Shown in pieces: positions 21,720-33,173 of a stretch of DNA of 64,000 nt. How positions within the stretch are numbered: the first letter of the stretch is position 1; each line of letters opens with the position of its first letter. Origin of the DNA: Earliella scabrosa (Eukaryota > Basidiomycota > Agaricomycetes > Polyporales > Polyporaceae). The position numbers and the translations under genes are program-made. Below the pieces are notes generated by a model. The model saw nothing but the letters and a program-made list of their open reading frames with translations, was not told the origin of the DNA and ran no database searches. The stretch lies in assembly GCA_022605405.1 (NCBI GenBank), contig JABYQQ010000016.1:496001-560000 (forward strand), read 5' to 3'.

Positions 21720-22476
21720 ATGGACACACAGCAGCAGACGGCGAACGGAGACGCTCTTGAGGTCGAAAGCTGGGTTCCGGACAAGGTTGTCAAGTAAGCT
21801 TGCTATGCAGCACCGACTGCCTTGTGGTGGCGACTGATCAGACTGCACAGGCGACTGGAGCGCTATGTGCAGAAGGCGGACCGCCCGGAACGTACATTTG
21901 CGGTCACTCGCATCCCGTGGGATGAGTGTGTCTGGCGGTCAGGCGCGCTTTGCTTCGCGAACGACCTCGTTTCATTGGCGATCGTCGGGCTTGTAAAGAA
22001 CATCTGCTATCAACACTCGATCCACACAGCCCCCTACTTCGAGATGGAGCTACAGCTGCTACGTCAGGCGGATCGGGACGCGCTGACGGCGATGCTAGGA
22101 GACTTTGCGCCGACGCGTGAGTCTCCCTGGAGTATGGGATGACGGAATACTTACACTAGAGCCACCCACCTGCAGAAACTTTAGAGTCCCTTTTGACCAT
22201 GCGTCGCAACATGGAGCTGACGTCGGAGGTGCGCTGCTAGAGTCTCAGCCTGCTGATCTCCCCGGTTCTGATGCCTTGCGGTAGACGCTGCCGGTCTACG
22301 ACGCATCCGAACGACTCGTGCCCAAGACCAATGTCGGCGCGCGCGTTGACTTTTCAGATGTGCGAGCCGGAGATATAGTGATGGTGGAGGCGGGTATCGT
22401 GCGGGGTGACAGCGGGCTGGAGTTACGCATTGAATGCATCCAACTAATCGTCAACGGGCCGATCGAGGTAGAATAA
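21720..22476 (+). CDS. Small KDZ-element cargo protein of unknown function, copy 2 (194 aa)
   Basis: Identical to the gene at 2158-2914, with the same four exons (21720-21793, 21851-22116, 22176-22228, 22285-22476) and the same TATAAAAG box at 21670-21677. It sits between the dioxygenase and the intact transposase of the full element. Its conserved splice sites and clean frame argue for a working gene. Confidence 0.65.
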
Positions 22477-22683
22477 ACAACGTCCAGTAGCCGATAGTGG
22501 GGGGAAGAGCAACTCCACCGACCGGATGGCAGGCGGCCAAGCCTGACGTCGCGTTGGAGCTGGGTCCGAGGGCGCACGAGTGTCATGTTACGGTGGTCGC
22601 CGTGTAGCAGTTTATAGATCCATCTACCCTGAAACATGGACTGGGATACGACAGCACGCTACAGAATAACCAGATGAGGCCGG

Positions 22684-24955
22684 CTAGGAACGGGGCAGAC
22701 GGAGCTCATCGTAAGGAACAATACGTGGTTTGGCCCCCCGCTGCGCCAGAGTAGAGACCTTCCACTCATTATAGATCATGATCATCTCGTCCAAAAAGAA
22801 GTTATGGTGAATCTTCGTCATCTCACGGACGATGGGGAGAAATTTGCCGAACCAACCATTGGTCTGCTCCGCGATGGAGGAGTTAAATAACCACTCCTTG
22901 CCCTGCATCAACTCTGGAAAGGAGGCGGGGTTGCAGTTCATCGCGCAGTACGCATCGGAATCCTTGTGCTTGACTGTCGCGTGGAACACGTCGACGGGCA
23001 AGCCGACGTTGGAGAGACGGGTCTCCCCGGAGGCGCGGATGTGTTTCAACAACTGGCAGTTGTTATCGAAGAAGCAGAACGAGGGTTGGCAGCGAGGTAG
23101 CTCTGGAGGGAAAGTGCGAAGGAGGAACGCCTGGAGGAGGAGGATATCACATATGTGAGAGCTACCGCCTACGTAGCAGCCAATGGGCTTACCAGGCAGT
23201 TTGAAACAGACTCAGCCTCATAGAACGTGGCCCGCGAGACGATGACGCCGCAACACCTAACGATGAGTTGTTCGTTATGGGTGTATCTCCGGGTGAGAGC
23301 TGTCTTGAAAGCGCGGCTGGCGGTCTTGTCTACGCACTCGTCCGCTGTCGCAGCCTGCGACTCTTCGCTCGCGAGCGAGACGGCGACGTCAGGGTCATCG
23401 AGAATATCCATGTCTCCAGCGGCCGCCGTTGCCGCGCGAATGAGTGACGCCGTGGAATGGCCTGCCAGACGTTTCTTTAGGCGATGGATCGCCCGTCCTC
23501 GCTCGCGCTTCTCGAGCTCGTGAGCCCGATGGGCGGGCGTGTTACAGGTTCGCATATTGTCCGAGACGGCATGCGGGCACTGCTTGATAGCGCACATGCC
23601 CTCCAGCTGCCTATGGGCATGACAGAACCGATGCCTGGGTGAACCTAGATCGTTGCGGCAGTGATCCACGTTGCAACGAGGATGACCGATAGTCACGCCG
23701 TCCATGACGCAGGCGGACAGTCGTTCTGGATATGCACGATGAGAGGAGGGCCTCACTACTGGTCTAGGGAATGAAAAACTCAATGAAAAACTCACTAGGA
23801 GGCTCGTGCGGACCTCGACGAGGGATGATCTTCTCGCACTCATCGCATGCATGAGCCCAATACGGCTGGTAGGCGCCTCCAACCATACGCTTGTTACGCG
23901 CCACCAACGCCTCGTCCAACCGGTCGCTCTGTTTGCCGTGATGAGGGAGTCGTAAAGGGGGGAGAGTGGGCTGATGGTCGGAGTCCAGCAGGAGCGCGTG
24001 GAGATAGAATGCATTCCAGACAAGGTCGGTGGTGAGGGGATGAGAATGATTATCAGAGCAGAGGCCGGCGTTGTACACGCGCGCAACGGTCTCTCCCGAG
24101 GCGCTGCATAATGCAACAGTGAGAGCCGTGCGAGTACGAGCATGTGGAGAGTACATACTGAGCAAACGCCATTTGCGAACGGATGAGGGACATGAGTTCA
24201 ACATCTACGTATGAGTGCTCAGCAGCTTCGATGGTCTGGGGCATTCCCGGATGGTATTGTCGAATGGCGGTGGGAGAGCTCGCGTGGCGGACGAAGTAGT
24301 TCGGACGATACGTGGTATTGCATTCTGAAGAACAGATCAGAGGAAGGGAGACAGGAGGAAGTAGATATTGAATCGACGACATACCTCTGCAGTAGAGCGA
24401 GATGACTAGAATGGGGAGTACTCCGCGACGAAGAGTGTACAAATGGGCATGATACTCGTGCTGCTTGCCGCCCAGAGGCTTGCCATAGTCCTTGCATCCC
24501 TCAGTTATACAGGTGGTGACCGGAGACACGAGCACCTGGGCGCCTGGGCGAGCGTACGGGAGGGAGCGTGAGTGAGTGAAGTGGGATGTAGTCGAGAAGG
24601 CGCTCAGAGAGAACATACCTATTTTGTGCTGGACCGACAGTCCAGCCAAACGACTCTCCAGCGGAGGTGGCAGGTTGTCAGACTCTGGGGCCTGATCACA
24701 CAATGCGATATCGCCCAGCGCATTCCACATGGACTGCAGGTGTTGCGTAGGAAGCGAGAGAAGGGCGGACATGGCATCGCGAATGTTAGATGGTAGTGCC
24801 GGGAGACCGCTGGTCGTTCGAGGAGAGCGTAGCAGGACCAGAGGAGCAAGCCGTTGAGTAATAGCAAAGAAGAGAGCCACCTGGGCGTAGCGCAGGTGGG
24901 CGAGAACCTGGGGGAGATGAGTGAGACGGGCGACAATGTCGGTGAGGAGTGCCAT
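22684..24955 (-). CDS. KDZ transposase with CxC5 and CxC6 cysteine clusters, apparently intact
   Basis: Start chosen at 24955 (MALLTDIVARLTHLPQVLAH); an in-frame ATG at 25033 is possible. Exons: 24619-24955, 24385-24543, 24159-24324, then one from 24103, and others down to 22684. CxC5: VTTCITEGCKDYG and SLYCRECNTTYRPNYFVRHA, then QYHPGMPQTIEAAEHSYVDV. CxC6: CVMDGVTIGHPRCNVDHC, then RHRFCHAHRQLEGMCAIKQC and TCNTPAHRAHE. Candidate catalytic residues: D in CVMDG (23700-23702), D in FFDNNCQL (23065-23067), E in SSIAEQTN (22867-22869). The C-terminal DVFHATVKHKDSDAYCAMNC and CNPASFPEL blocks are the usual KDZ core. It cuts and moves the element; the cysteine clusters probably bind zinc and DNA. 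No stop or frameshift was seen. Confidence 0.85.
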
Positions 24956-26112
24956 TGTCCTCAAGGAGGAATAACGACACTCGAACGGGCGGAGTGCGCC
25001 CCAAGCCCACAGCTTGCGTCGTGACGGTGACAACGTGACGTGCGGACTTACTTCATGACCCCAGAACGCCGGGGTTCAAAGCTGAGGCGAACCTGTGCCG
25101 AACAGTTGGAGTTAGGAGCGTCGGAGAGGTGGCACTTTGTATATTGCCGAACAGTTCAAGAGTACTACGGGGTCGACCGCGGACCGCGGGAAATCGTGCG
25201 GTATAGTTCGGGGTCGAAATTGTGCAGTCTATGGCGTAGTGAATAATGCCGGACGGCGCAACACAATAGATTCGGCGAGTGACGAGTGGTTTCATTGCCG
25301 TTGGGGAATAGTGAGTGGAATGCGGAACAGATCGACGACAAAATGTCGAACACTGACCAGAATGCCGAACGGATGAAGAACAGCAGGGACGAATGTGCGC
25401 AACGGAGTACATATCGTGCACACCTGTTCCCCACTCGCGATCATGTGGAGGGCGATTGAGCCGAATGTCGCGAACCGTTCGTGACTAAGAGCGGAGCTGT
25501 CACGAGCACTGTGGCGCGGAGTTCGCCACAAGACAACCTGCAGCTGGGTATTAGTGTGCTGGAGTGAGAAAGTGTCACGAGCGAGATGTCGTACAAAAGA
25601 ACGCATTTGACGAGAGAAAGTGGGTCTGACCCTTGAACCATTGAACTGACGGTCAGCCATTCGCGATTGCGGGGTATGTACAACAGTGGGCGCCGAACTA
25701 CGATGCACAATTTTGCAGTCGTCACGTATAGCTGCGCCGAGCGGGTCGGCACTTTTGCGACAGCGGCAAGGAAATGCGGAACAGTCCGGCAGATATTGTG
25801 GAGAAATGTGGAATGATGAATAGATACACAGTGAGGAGCATAGTGAACAGCTCAACGAGTACCTGATTGCGTATGGAAGGCTTACCTTATCAGCCATTCG
25901 CGATTGAGTTTCGTTGGGTAGCGATCATGCCGAATGGATCGGCACTATGTGTACTGGTGACGAACATGTCGCTAGCCTCTAACACACATGCTAGGGGTGT
26001 ACAAGGGTAACAAAACGAAGGCGCACTGACTTCATGATTGTCCTCGTCCTTATCAACGTTACTGTGGATTAATATGTGACGCACTGTGACGCTTATCATC
26101 ACCTGTCACGGA
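24956..26112. repeat. Right subterminal region with TGCCGAACA repeats
   Basis: About 1.1 kb without a credible gene, upstream of the transposase start, so it also holds that promoter. Repeats: TGCCGAACAGTT at 25096-25107 and 25145-25156, TGCGGAACAG 25321-25330, TGTCGAACA 25344-25352, TGCCGAACGG 25363-25372, TGCGGAACAGT 25775-25785, ATGCCGAATGG about 25927-25937. A separate exact 17-base repeat TCAGCCATTCGCGATTG is at 25653-25669 and 25890-25906. They mirror the set at the left end. Confidence 0.6.
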
Positions 26113-26169
26113 GTCCGCGGGAGTCCGCCGGAGTCTGGCGGACTATGCACCATGTTTCTTATGTTCTCG
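26113..26169 (-). repeat. Right terminal inverted repeat of the KDZ element
   Basis: On the minus strand from 26169: CGAGAACATAAGAAACATGG, spacer TGCATAG, then three 10-base units TCCGCCAGAC (26133-26142), TCCGGCGGAC (26123-26132) and TCCCGCGGAC (26113-26122). The last two are identical to the two units of the left end; the first is an extra, diverged unit. Confidence 0.7.
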
Positions 26170-26188
26170 AAGGAGGAGCAGGTCGTAC

Positions 26189-26234
26189 CGGTAGCGCCCG
26201 TGAGGAAGATGGAGGTGCGCGAGTCGTTGCTCAT
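26189..26234 (-). pseudogene. Orphan exon 1 of an epimerase/NmrA-like reductase, severed by the element
   Basis: ATG at 26234 opens MSNDSRTSIFLTGAT and ends in a GTACGA donor after 46 bases. The intact neighbour (27866) starts MSSERISIFYTGAT and has its first intron at the same codon and phase. Twenty bases into the intron (at 26169) the transposon terminus begins, so the exon has lost its downstream gene. Confidence 0.6.
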
Positions 26235-26576
26235 TCTCTTGATGTTCGACTTCAAGCTTCACGAATTGTTGGTACAGACTATCGGTGTTCATACAGGCGT
26301 GGCTCAGCTTATACGATGTATCACCTCTACCGCTTGCTTTGTCAGCCCATAAAATCGTCATGCTTTCCACGGAGTTCGAGAGATGTCACTACGTTCTCAG
26401 GTGCCACGCTCGCGTCACGTTCAGTTCACATGCCCACTGTACTTACATGGGAGAAGCAACTTAAGGTAGCATAGAATGCATGACGATGAAACGACGTAAG
26501 GACGGGTCTTGCAAGTAACATGTCAACCGTTAACGTGGTCAAGTTGATTCTATAGGGTTGTACATACAGGGCCGAG

Positions 26577-27866
26577 TCAAGTACTCGAGCTCGCCTCCTG
26601 CTTCTTGACAATAATTTCAACCTCCTCCCGAACGCTCTTCAGTAGATCGTCCGTCGTGTACTTGGGCTTCCAACCAAGATCCCTCCGCCCGCGATCCGCA
26701 CGGCACCGCGCATTTGTGAAGTGCAAGAACGCCATGCAGTCGCTTCCGAAGTACTCGATGCGCTCCTCAGGAGTGAGCTCGGTCGGCTCGGCCTCCTTCG
26801 CACGACCAAGGGCGACGAGTGCCTCTCCGACAGCCTTCGACAGGTCGTACAGTTTGTGTTCGTCCGCTGCGATGAAGTAGTAGCCTTCGCGCCCGTGGCC
26901 GAGCTTCGAAGGGTCAGAGAGAGCGGTACTGAACAGGAGATAGTAGAACTCCGCAGCTGTATAGCGTACGTCAATCATGACTGGAAACCGCAGAGAGCCG
27001 GAGATACTCACTGTCGTCAATGTGGACGTTCGGCCAGATGCATGCGCCTTTGCCCACGACGCCTGCGCGTCCGCGCTTCAAGAACGCCCTTCCGAACCAG
27101 GGAACGGAGATGGAATGTCTGTTCGAAATGCCGGCGTCGTACAGCGGCCCGTGCCCGAGACCATAGATCACCCCAGGGAAGACGAGATACGTGCGTGCGT
27201 AGCCGTCCGTGTCCGCGGAGATGGTGAGCAGGTCGACGACGTGGTGCGGCGCGCTGGGCGGAAGGGCTTCAAGAGCCGCGAGGTCGAGGTCCGAGGTTAT
27301 GGTCGTGGAGGCGTACTCCCCGCGCGCGTCGTCGATGAGGACAGCCGTGCCGGACTGTAGGTTAGGAGAGTGAGTCATCTTGGCTGTACCAGAGTCACTG
27401 TCATGACATACCGTCTGAATGAGAATGGGCAGGTCGTCGAGCTTCTCGTGCCGCTTCTTCAGGCCTGCGAGAATCGCTTTCATCGCCGCCTCGTCATCGG
27501 CATCAGCCTGCACCCGTACTGTATCAGCGTGGATCGGAAGCCGCCTATGGTATGAATACCCACGGTATGTATGACCACATGCGAATTTTCTGCTAGATCC
27601 GTGAGTTTGTCGAGATCCTGGAGGGAACCTACGACAGCCTTCACCGGGAACTTGGACTCGAGCAGCTTCGCCTTCTCCGCACTGCGGACGAGGGCGGTGA
27701 TTTCGAAGGTGCTAGCCTTCGGGTGCTCCAGGATACGCTGTAGGACCGCACCGCCGATGTACCCTGCAACAAGACCTTGTCAGATCGGTGGTTACATAGG
27801 GTGATGATGGAAGAGGAGCTTACCGGTAGCACCAGTGTAGAAGATTGAGATTCGCTCAGAAGACAT
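26577..27866 (-). CDS. NAD(P)-binding Rossmann-fold reductase/epimerase-like protein
   Basis: Five exons with GT-AG introns. Exon 1 is 27824-27866; exon 2 begins at 27763 and completes the nucleotide-binding motif TGATGYIGGAVLQRILEHP. Later: VVIHT, ADADDEAAMKAILAGLKKRH, DDLPILIQT, SGTAVLIDDARGEY, ARTYLVFPGVIYGLGHGP, NVHIDD, GREGYYFIAADEHKLYDLSK and a C-terminal KYTTDDLLKSVREEVEIIVK. The order matches the extended short-chain dehydrogenase/NAD-dependent epimerase (DUF1731/NmrA-like) proteins common in fungi; substrate unknown. No signal peptide. The start is supported by the glycine-rich motif a few residues in. A second copy of exon 1 lies just downstream, so this was once a tandem pair. Confidence 0.8.
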
Positions 27867-28409
27867 GTTGCACGCGTCGAGGATGCTTTGCTGAGCCCTC
27901 TACGTCAACGACTTGCCTCCTTATATGCTCGCGACGAGGACCAGCCATGGCGGGATTGACAGCCTCGGGCTCCCCTCGGGCTATCGGAAGTGGTGGATGC
28001 TTACCAAGCATGAGCTGCGCACTAGGCTCCCTTGCCTACGATATCCCCGCCTCGTCGGACTATTGCGATTTCGGAAAATGTTAACAGGGGTGAACAGGCG
28101 GCCTCCCTGGCTGAGCTAAGGAGGCGTAGTAGCATGTCTATCACGGAAATGTGCGATTGAAATCCTCGATATGGCTACCGCATTTGTCATGAATCATGAT
28201 TGTCGGGTTCTGTCACTGAAGAACTGCGTGGGGATGACGATATCAACGAGGATCGTGTCGTACTTTGCAATGGGATGTTTAAACGTTTACCAGTGGCAGT
28301 GTCGTCGATATACACCGGATGGGCGCCTGGTCCAGGCCTCCTCCTCCGCAATCCTCCCCTATCCTCGCAACGGTGGTTCTCTCACACGGAAACAGCATAC
28401 TCATACAAG
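27867..28409. other. Intergenic
   Basis: Upstream DNA of the reductase and 3' flank of the F-box gene. No supported gene. Confidence 0.4.
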
Positions 28410-30251
28410 TCAAAATCTAGAAGAGGTACGTTTGGTACCCGAACGATTGAGCCCTCTGGCCTGTGGTCTATGTATGCGCCTCGGAGTCAGTATGCGGCGA
28501 TGTAATGTCACGATATACATACTCACTGAGACAATGAATCCATTACGACACATCGCGATCCCAGATAACCGAGAGCCCGGAGGAATATCAACGCTGAATC
28601 CTCCGTAGACTACACGAGGCACATGAGGCGGGCGCTCGGACGGCCAAAACACATGTTCGTATGTCTTCGGATCCTCGAGAGATGTCAGCGTTTCCTCTTG
28701 ACGAGGATCGCATGGACGAAGCCGTGCCCAAGGGTTGAGGTCGTAAATCCGCACAGGCGCATGCTCTGGATTTGACTCGTCGTGACATACAAACGCCACG
28801 CGCGACCCGCATGGGTGAATGCCCATAGGACCTTCGATGGGGTTATGGGGCTGTTGGGGTACATGGAGCATGATGCACCCGTTCGGACCCCATTGGCTCC
28901 ACGTAATCCTCATGCTGCGCGGCAGGCCCTCTTCAGTTGGACGAGATACCTCCTCCAAGTGTCTCCGGATCGTAGCGAGCGGGATGAGGAGAGTGACGTG
29001 TATGGCAGTCATTCTCCCACCGACGAACTTTAAGGACGCGAGAGTGACCACTGTGGGCTGTAGCGAGGGATCTGGGGAAAAAGGCGCTCCTCCCGGAGCA
29101 GGGTGTGAGGACTCGCTGATCCATGCTGCCTTGATGTTTTCGATGGGAGGAAGCTGAAGTACCAGCCCGAGCCCGGATCCGTTCGAAGGGCTCGTCGGTG
29201 ATGCTGCCGGGATCTGGTACACGGAGATACTCTTCTCAGACTGCGATACTACCATGAGGTGCGAGGCGTTGAGGATTGAGACCGATACTCGGGAACCGTA
29301 GGACCGATGCTAGAGGCAACGTCAGCTCCAGATTCGACAACTTTATCGCAAGAAATGAGTTTCGGGACTTACCCATACTAGCTTTCCAGTTTTCCACTCC
29401 CACACCTGTACGTAGGAAGGGGACGGGAAGGGGGTAGGTACGAGGCGGTCGTCCCATGCCAAAGCAACATACGAGCCGAGAATCTGTGTCTGGGAGAGAC
29501 CCACCGCCGCTCCATAGTGATGATGCGTGTCTATGGGCAGATCGACCATGATTTCTGGCTGTGCCGCATACGGATGAGGTGCTCCCACACGCGCAAGAGA
29601 TAGGAAGCGGATGGCGAAATTCCTATCAGTGGGGTGTCAGTATTTGGTACGGCAACAAGGAGTCCGACGCATACTTGGTAACGTTCAAGAACTGGGACAC
29701 GACTACTAGGTCCTGTGCTATGTCCGCCGCGACAACCAGAGTTGAACTATTGTATGTATGAGAGGGCTCAAGGGACCACTGTCGTCCGGTCGGGTGGCCA
29801 GCCGCGCAAGGAGGACTGTAGATAGTGCACTTGTTTGTGGTCTGGTGATGGTAGGAAGGAGAGCTGCCAAGGAGCAAGGACGACAACGATGCGTCATCCG
29901 ATGCGAACCAGTTGTTCTCCACGTTGACTTGGGCACCGGAACGAATGCGAGTGCGGTATTCCACTAGCTTCTCCAATCTCTCCCGCACGGAGAGTCCGCT
30001 TTGAAAGCCGTCAAGCATCCCATTGGCCGCCAGTTCGACCTTATATAGGAGGTAGAGATCTGTCTCTATCAGTTCCTTGCAGAGCCTGCAGACCTGGAGG
30101 CGATATGGGGTTGAGCGCAACGACTCGAACATTAGATGCAAGTTCAGGGGTCGCTTACCCGTTTTGCTGCGAGCAGATCTGCCATGTCAAGTTGGAAGAT
30201 GATACGGACAACAAGCTCGTTCGGAAGTCTGTGCAAAAGGGATTTTTGCAT
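28410..30251 (-). CDS. F-box protein with beta-propeller-like C-terminal part
   Basis: ATG at 30251 starts MQKSLLHRLPNELVVRIIFQ, then LDMADLLAAKR and, after an intron of about 80 bases, VCRLCKELIETDLYLLYKVE: a complete F-box of the kind common in Polyporales, followed by ANGMLDGF. The rest is rich in short strands with W/D pairs (LVVAADIAQDLVVVSQF, GSYVALAWDDRLVP, VQVWEWKTGKLVW, LNASHLMVVSQSEKSISVYQ, GIHPCGSRVAFVCHDE), consistent with a degenerate propeller. Introns follow NVTK (about 29614-29672) and KLVW (about 29310-29371). Likely a substrate receptor of an SCF ubiquitin ligase. The 3' end is uncertain: a GTGAGT just after NGFIVS may be another intron. Confidence 0.75.
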
Positions 30252-30625
30252 GATAGGCCAACTCACGCGCTGTAGAGCCTCGAGAGAGGTTGAACTGCGA
30301 TGAGGCTACTGGCAAACGGGCCACGGCGGTGGGATAGGAGAAGAGACTCGGGCTGTATGTACCGGAAGGGATGATGGGTTGGTGAGATAAGAATGATCGA
30401 GATCACTTCTGCACACGGAAGTCCTGTTCAGTGAGCAACCCGTCGCTTCGCTTGTCGACCATGGCAAGGACGGTGTAAAGGACAGGCGAAATCAAGCAGG
30501 CAGTCACAGCCGCGCAGGGACCTCAAACCAGCTCTCAAAATGGAAGGTGCAACTCCACGTGGCATCCATCACCCGGTCTACGAGCGGCTATTTACGATGA
30601 CATATAAACCTATATAAACACCACC
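30252..30625. promoter_or_regulatory. Divergent promoter region between the F-box gene (-) and WD40 gene (+)
   Basis: 374 bases separate the two start codons. TATATAAA at 30611-30618 is only 8 bases from the plus-strand ATG, too close for a normal TATA box of that start. Confidence 0.35.
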
Positions 30626-32905
30626 ATGACTGTCGACGTCCGCCGTGGCCCGTGGCTCAATCACCTCGATGGTCTCTCTCATCAATTCGACGTTCTACTC
30701 GAGATTGACGGGCTAGGCGAAAATGACCGCGGTGACAAGAAATTCGTCAAGATTATGCGCGATATATGCGACGTTGTGCGCGACGCGGAGAAACAAGCCG
30801 TCCCCGAACTCCCAGAAGTCATCGAGACGGCCTATACTGTGCTTGAAAGGCTCCTTAGGTATGCGCATACGAATGAGATGGCGTTTATCCAGTGCTTCGC
30901 CTACTCGCGCGAAAGTCCTGTGGTCGAAGATAGTCTCAAGATGGCTGGTAAGGGGTGCTGATTTATACGACGTATCCGTGTTCAGGCTGACCGGTGAAAG
31001 GGTCAGACGTGATCGAATCATTCATGGAGTTCTATACTCGCTTCCTATATCCTGGGGCTGGTGAGCTAAAGACTCGTCGTGATAGGTCATATGTGGCTGA
31101 TTATCCGTCCAGAACGTCCAAAACTGCCAGATTTTGCGAAGACGCCCCCATGGACGAAGACTCCACGGCCACATCCGCACACTACACGGCTGTCCCGCTT
31201 CCGCACTGACCTCTCTCTTGACATCCCGGGTAGCGCTTCCCGAGCACAACTCATCTATCACGCCCGGGCTGAGGTACAGATGGATTTCCTCTCCCCTCCC
31301 TGCTCGATGCAGCTCTCCACCGACGGCTCTATTCTAGTGATGAACCGCGCGGGTGGATACAGGTCCCGCAGTCCGCGACTACATTACTACCGATTGGAGG
31401 ACGATGAGGACGAGCCCGACAGGCTCGACTGCGATGGCGTTACCATGGACCCCGGACTGTCTAACGTCGCGCGCTTTATGGAGGTGGACTCGGACCGCAA
31501 GCTCATATTCCTCGCGGACTTGGATCGGATCAAGTCCTTTTCGTGGGGCCCAGACGTACAGGGCAAACTGCGGAAGCGTCTCCTGAACGTGCATACGATG
31601 AACTCGGAGCGCGAGTACAATGGTCCTTTGACGATACTCCCAGGCGGTCGGCTGGCTCGTGCAGGCACAGGCAAAATGGCTGTGTGGAGCCTCGACACCC
31701 TAGAGACCCACCAGGGTAATCCCGGTCAGCTCATTGGAGAGGGCACTGTGAACCTGGACAACAGCTGGCGCGAGGCGAACGACAAGGGTATCGAACGCTC
31801 AAGCGGGATCAAAGCGCACTCGATCGTCATGTTTGGGGACGACCCTCAGTACGAGCCGAAGACGTGGCACTTGCACTCCCCGACGGGACTGATGCTATGC
31901 GCGGAGGCCTCGGACGACAGGCTGAGTTATGCCTGCATGTCGATGGATATCGAACGTGGCAAGCGCGTCACGCGCTACCTGGGACATGGTCACGACGTTG
32001 TCAAGTTCGCAACGAGCCCAGGCGACCCCAACACGTTCTGGACTGCGGGCGGCGACGGATATGCCCGAATGTTCGATCTGCGTCGGCCGCTGCCTGTCCT
32101 CACTTTCAACACCGGACTTCAAAGCGAACCGTGTGCGGACATCGTATCCATTCATCCTGACGGAATACCGAGTACGTCTATGATGCAAACCTTGCTCTGG
32201 TCGGCTCCTCACATGTCGGCCTTGACAGCGTTATTCACGGGAGGAGAGCGCACGCAGCAGATCAAGATGTGGGATGTGCGCGCCCGCGCCTGCGTGTACG
32301 AACTATCCACCGGGAACAATGGTGTATCATCGTTGCTCTGGGACGACCGACGTATGACACTCATCGCCGCGACCGAGACGGGACACGGGTACGGCCCTGA
32401 CTCTTCGCGAAGAGCTAGGATCCCTCGATGGGCCACATTCAAGGCCGTGGAAGCAGAAGCCAAGGCTCGCCGGAAATCGAGCGAGCAATCGGCTGGGCCT
32501 AGCGCTGGAGACGTTGAAGGTACTGCCACCGATGTCGAGATGCGTGATCCAATCGACCCGAAGGCCGTCAGGGAGCATGTGGACCATAGCTCTGACGATC
32601 AGGACGACTCATCTTCTGGGAGCGGCAGCGATGAAAGCGAGAGCCAAGGGGGAGGCGACGAGGACGAAGAGAACCCGAACGACATCGACGAGGAGTACTC
32701 CAAACGGTTCAAATGGCCTCTGCGGGCTTATCACAACGAGCGCTTCTTCGGCTATGCGTTCAATGCAGGAGAATCCGTATTCCGTGAGTCTATCACGACT
32801 TGTGTTCGTCTTCATACTCATGACCATGCAAACCCAGTGCGATATCGGTTTAGGATCAATCCTGACTGGGACTTGCCCGCTAGTTCAGAACCAGACATGT
32901 TCTAA
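30626..32905 (+). CDS. WD40-repeat protein of unknown role
   Basis: Exon 1 encodes MTVDVRRGPWLNHLDGLSHQ and a helical region; after two short introns (around 30947-31006 and 31059-31115) comes a long exon. Propeller-like repeats: MQLSTDGSILVMNRAGGYRS, GPLTILPGGRLARAGTGKMAVW, MDIERGKRVTRYLGHGHDVV with TFWTAGGDGYARMFDLRRPL, and FTGGERTQQIKMWDVRARAC. An intron at about 32171-32228 lies between IHPDGIP and LFTGGE. An acidic Ser/Asp/Glu-rich linker (GSGSDESESQGGGDEDEENP) precedes a conserved-looking tail YSKRFKWPLRAYHNERFFGY; the last intron is 32785-32838. About 540 residues. Such proteins act as scaffolds; the partner is unknown. The TATA-like run so near the ATG raises the possibility of a later start. 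Confidence 0.75.
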
Positions 32906-33173
32906 GAGGGTTCTGGTATTGCTCCTCGGCGGCCTATATCTAGCATCACATAACAGAGCATGTACATCGCGCGACATGAATTGGAAGCCTTTATTCGACC
33001 AGTGCTCAATAAGTTGGAACGGCGGAAGATCGGAGATCTTATCTTACTTAGCCGCGCGCGCTTCCAAAGATGGTTGAGTTAGCACAGCTTTCTTCTTGAA
33101 CTGTTACCTCCATCATACTGCTTCACGTATCGGACCCGGTGGACAAAACAAGGTGAAAGTCGCCGCGAGGAAT

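Larger units (their letters stand above)
19563..24284 (+). repeat. Direct repeat copy 2 (partner 1-4722)
   Basis: Second copy of the 4722-base repeat. Here the sequence continues into the complete 5' end of the transposase gene on the right and into the 3' exons of the dioxygenase gene on the left, so this is the parental arrangement. Near identity implies a very recent duplication, or an assembly duplication. Confidence 0.95.
4723..26169. mobile_element. Giant KDZ DNA transposon carrying TET/JBP and other cargo genes
   Basis: Seen: the two ends match in inverted orientation. The left end begins at 4723 (CAGAAGATCTGAAATATGG); the reverse complement of 26169 reads CGAGAACATAAGAAACATGG. A 7-base spacer follows on each side, then 10-base units (TCCGGCGGAC, TCCCGCGGAC; two on the left, three on the right). 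Inside each end lies about 1 kb of subterminal DNA with TGTTCGGCA-type repeats pointing in opposite directions. The interior encodes a KDZ transposase with D, D and E residues, a TET/JBP-like dioxygenase and at least six further genes. Known: KDZ elements in Agaricomycetes are associated with TET/JBP genes. Inference: this is one mobilisable unit of 21.4 kb. No target-site duplication is visible because the two flanks come from unrelated sequence (a truncated transposase copy on the left, a reductase intron on the right). The limits could be off by a few bases. Confidence 0.7.

Noticed and set aside
1..26169. Possibility that the region is a retrotransposon or a secondary-metabolite cluster
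   Set aside because: No reverse transcriptase, integrase, long terminal repeats, polyketide synthase or peptide synthetase was found; the transposase is of the KDZ DNA type.
26170..26370. Minus-strand frame with many charged residues beginning MESMTILWADKASGRGDTSY
   Set aside because: It overlaps, in another frame, the orphan first exon that matches the neighbouring reductase gene; the latter explains the sequence better.
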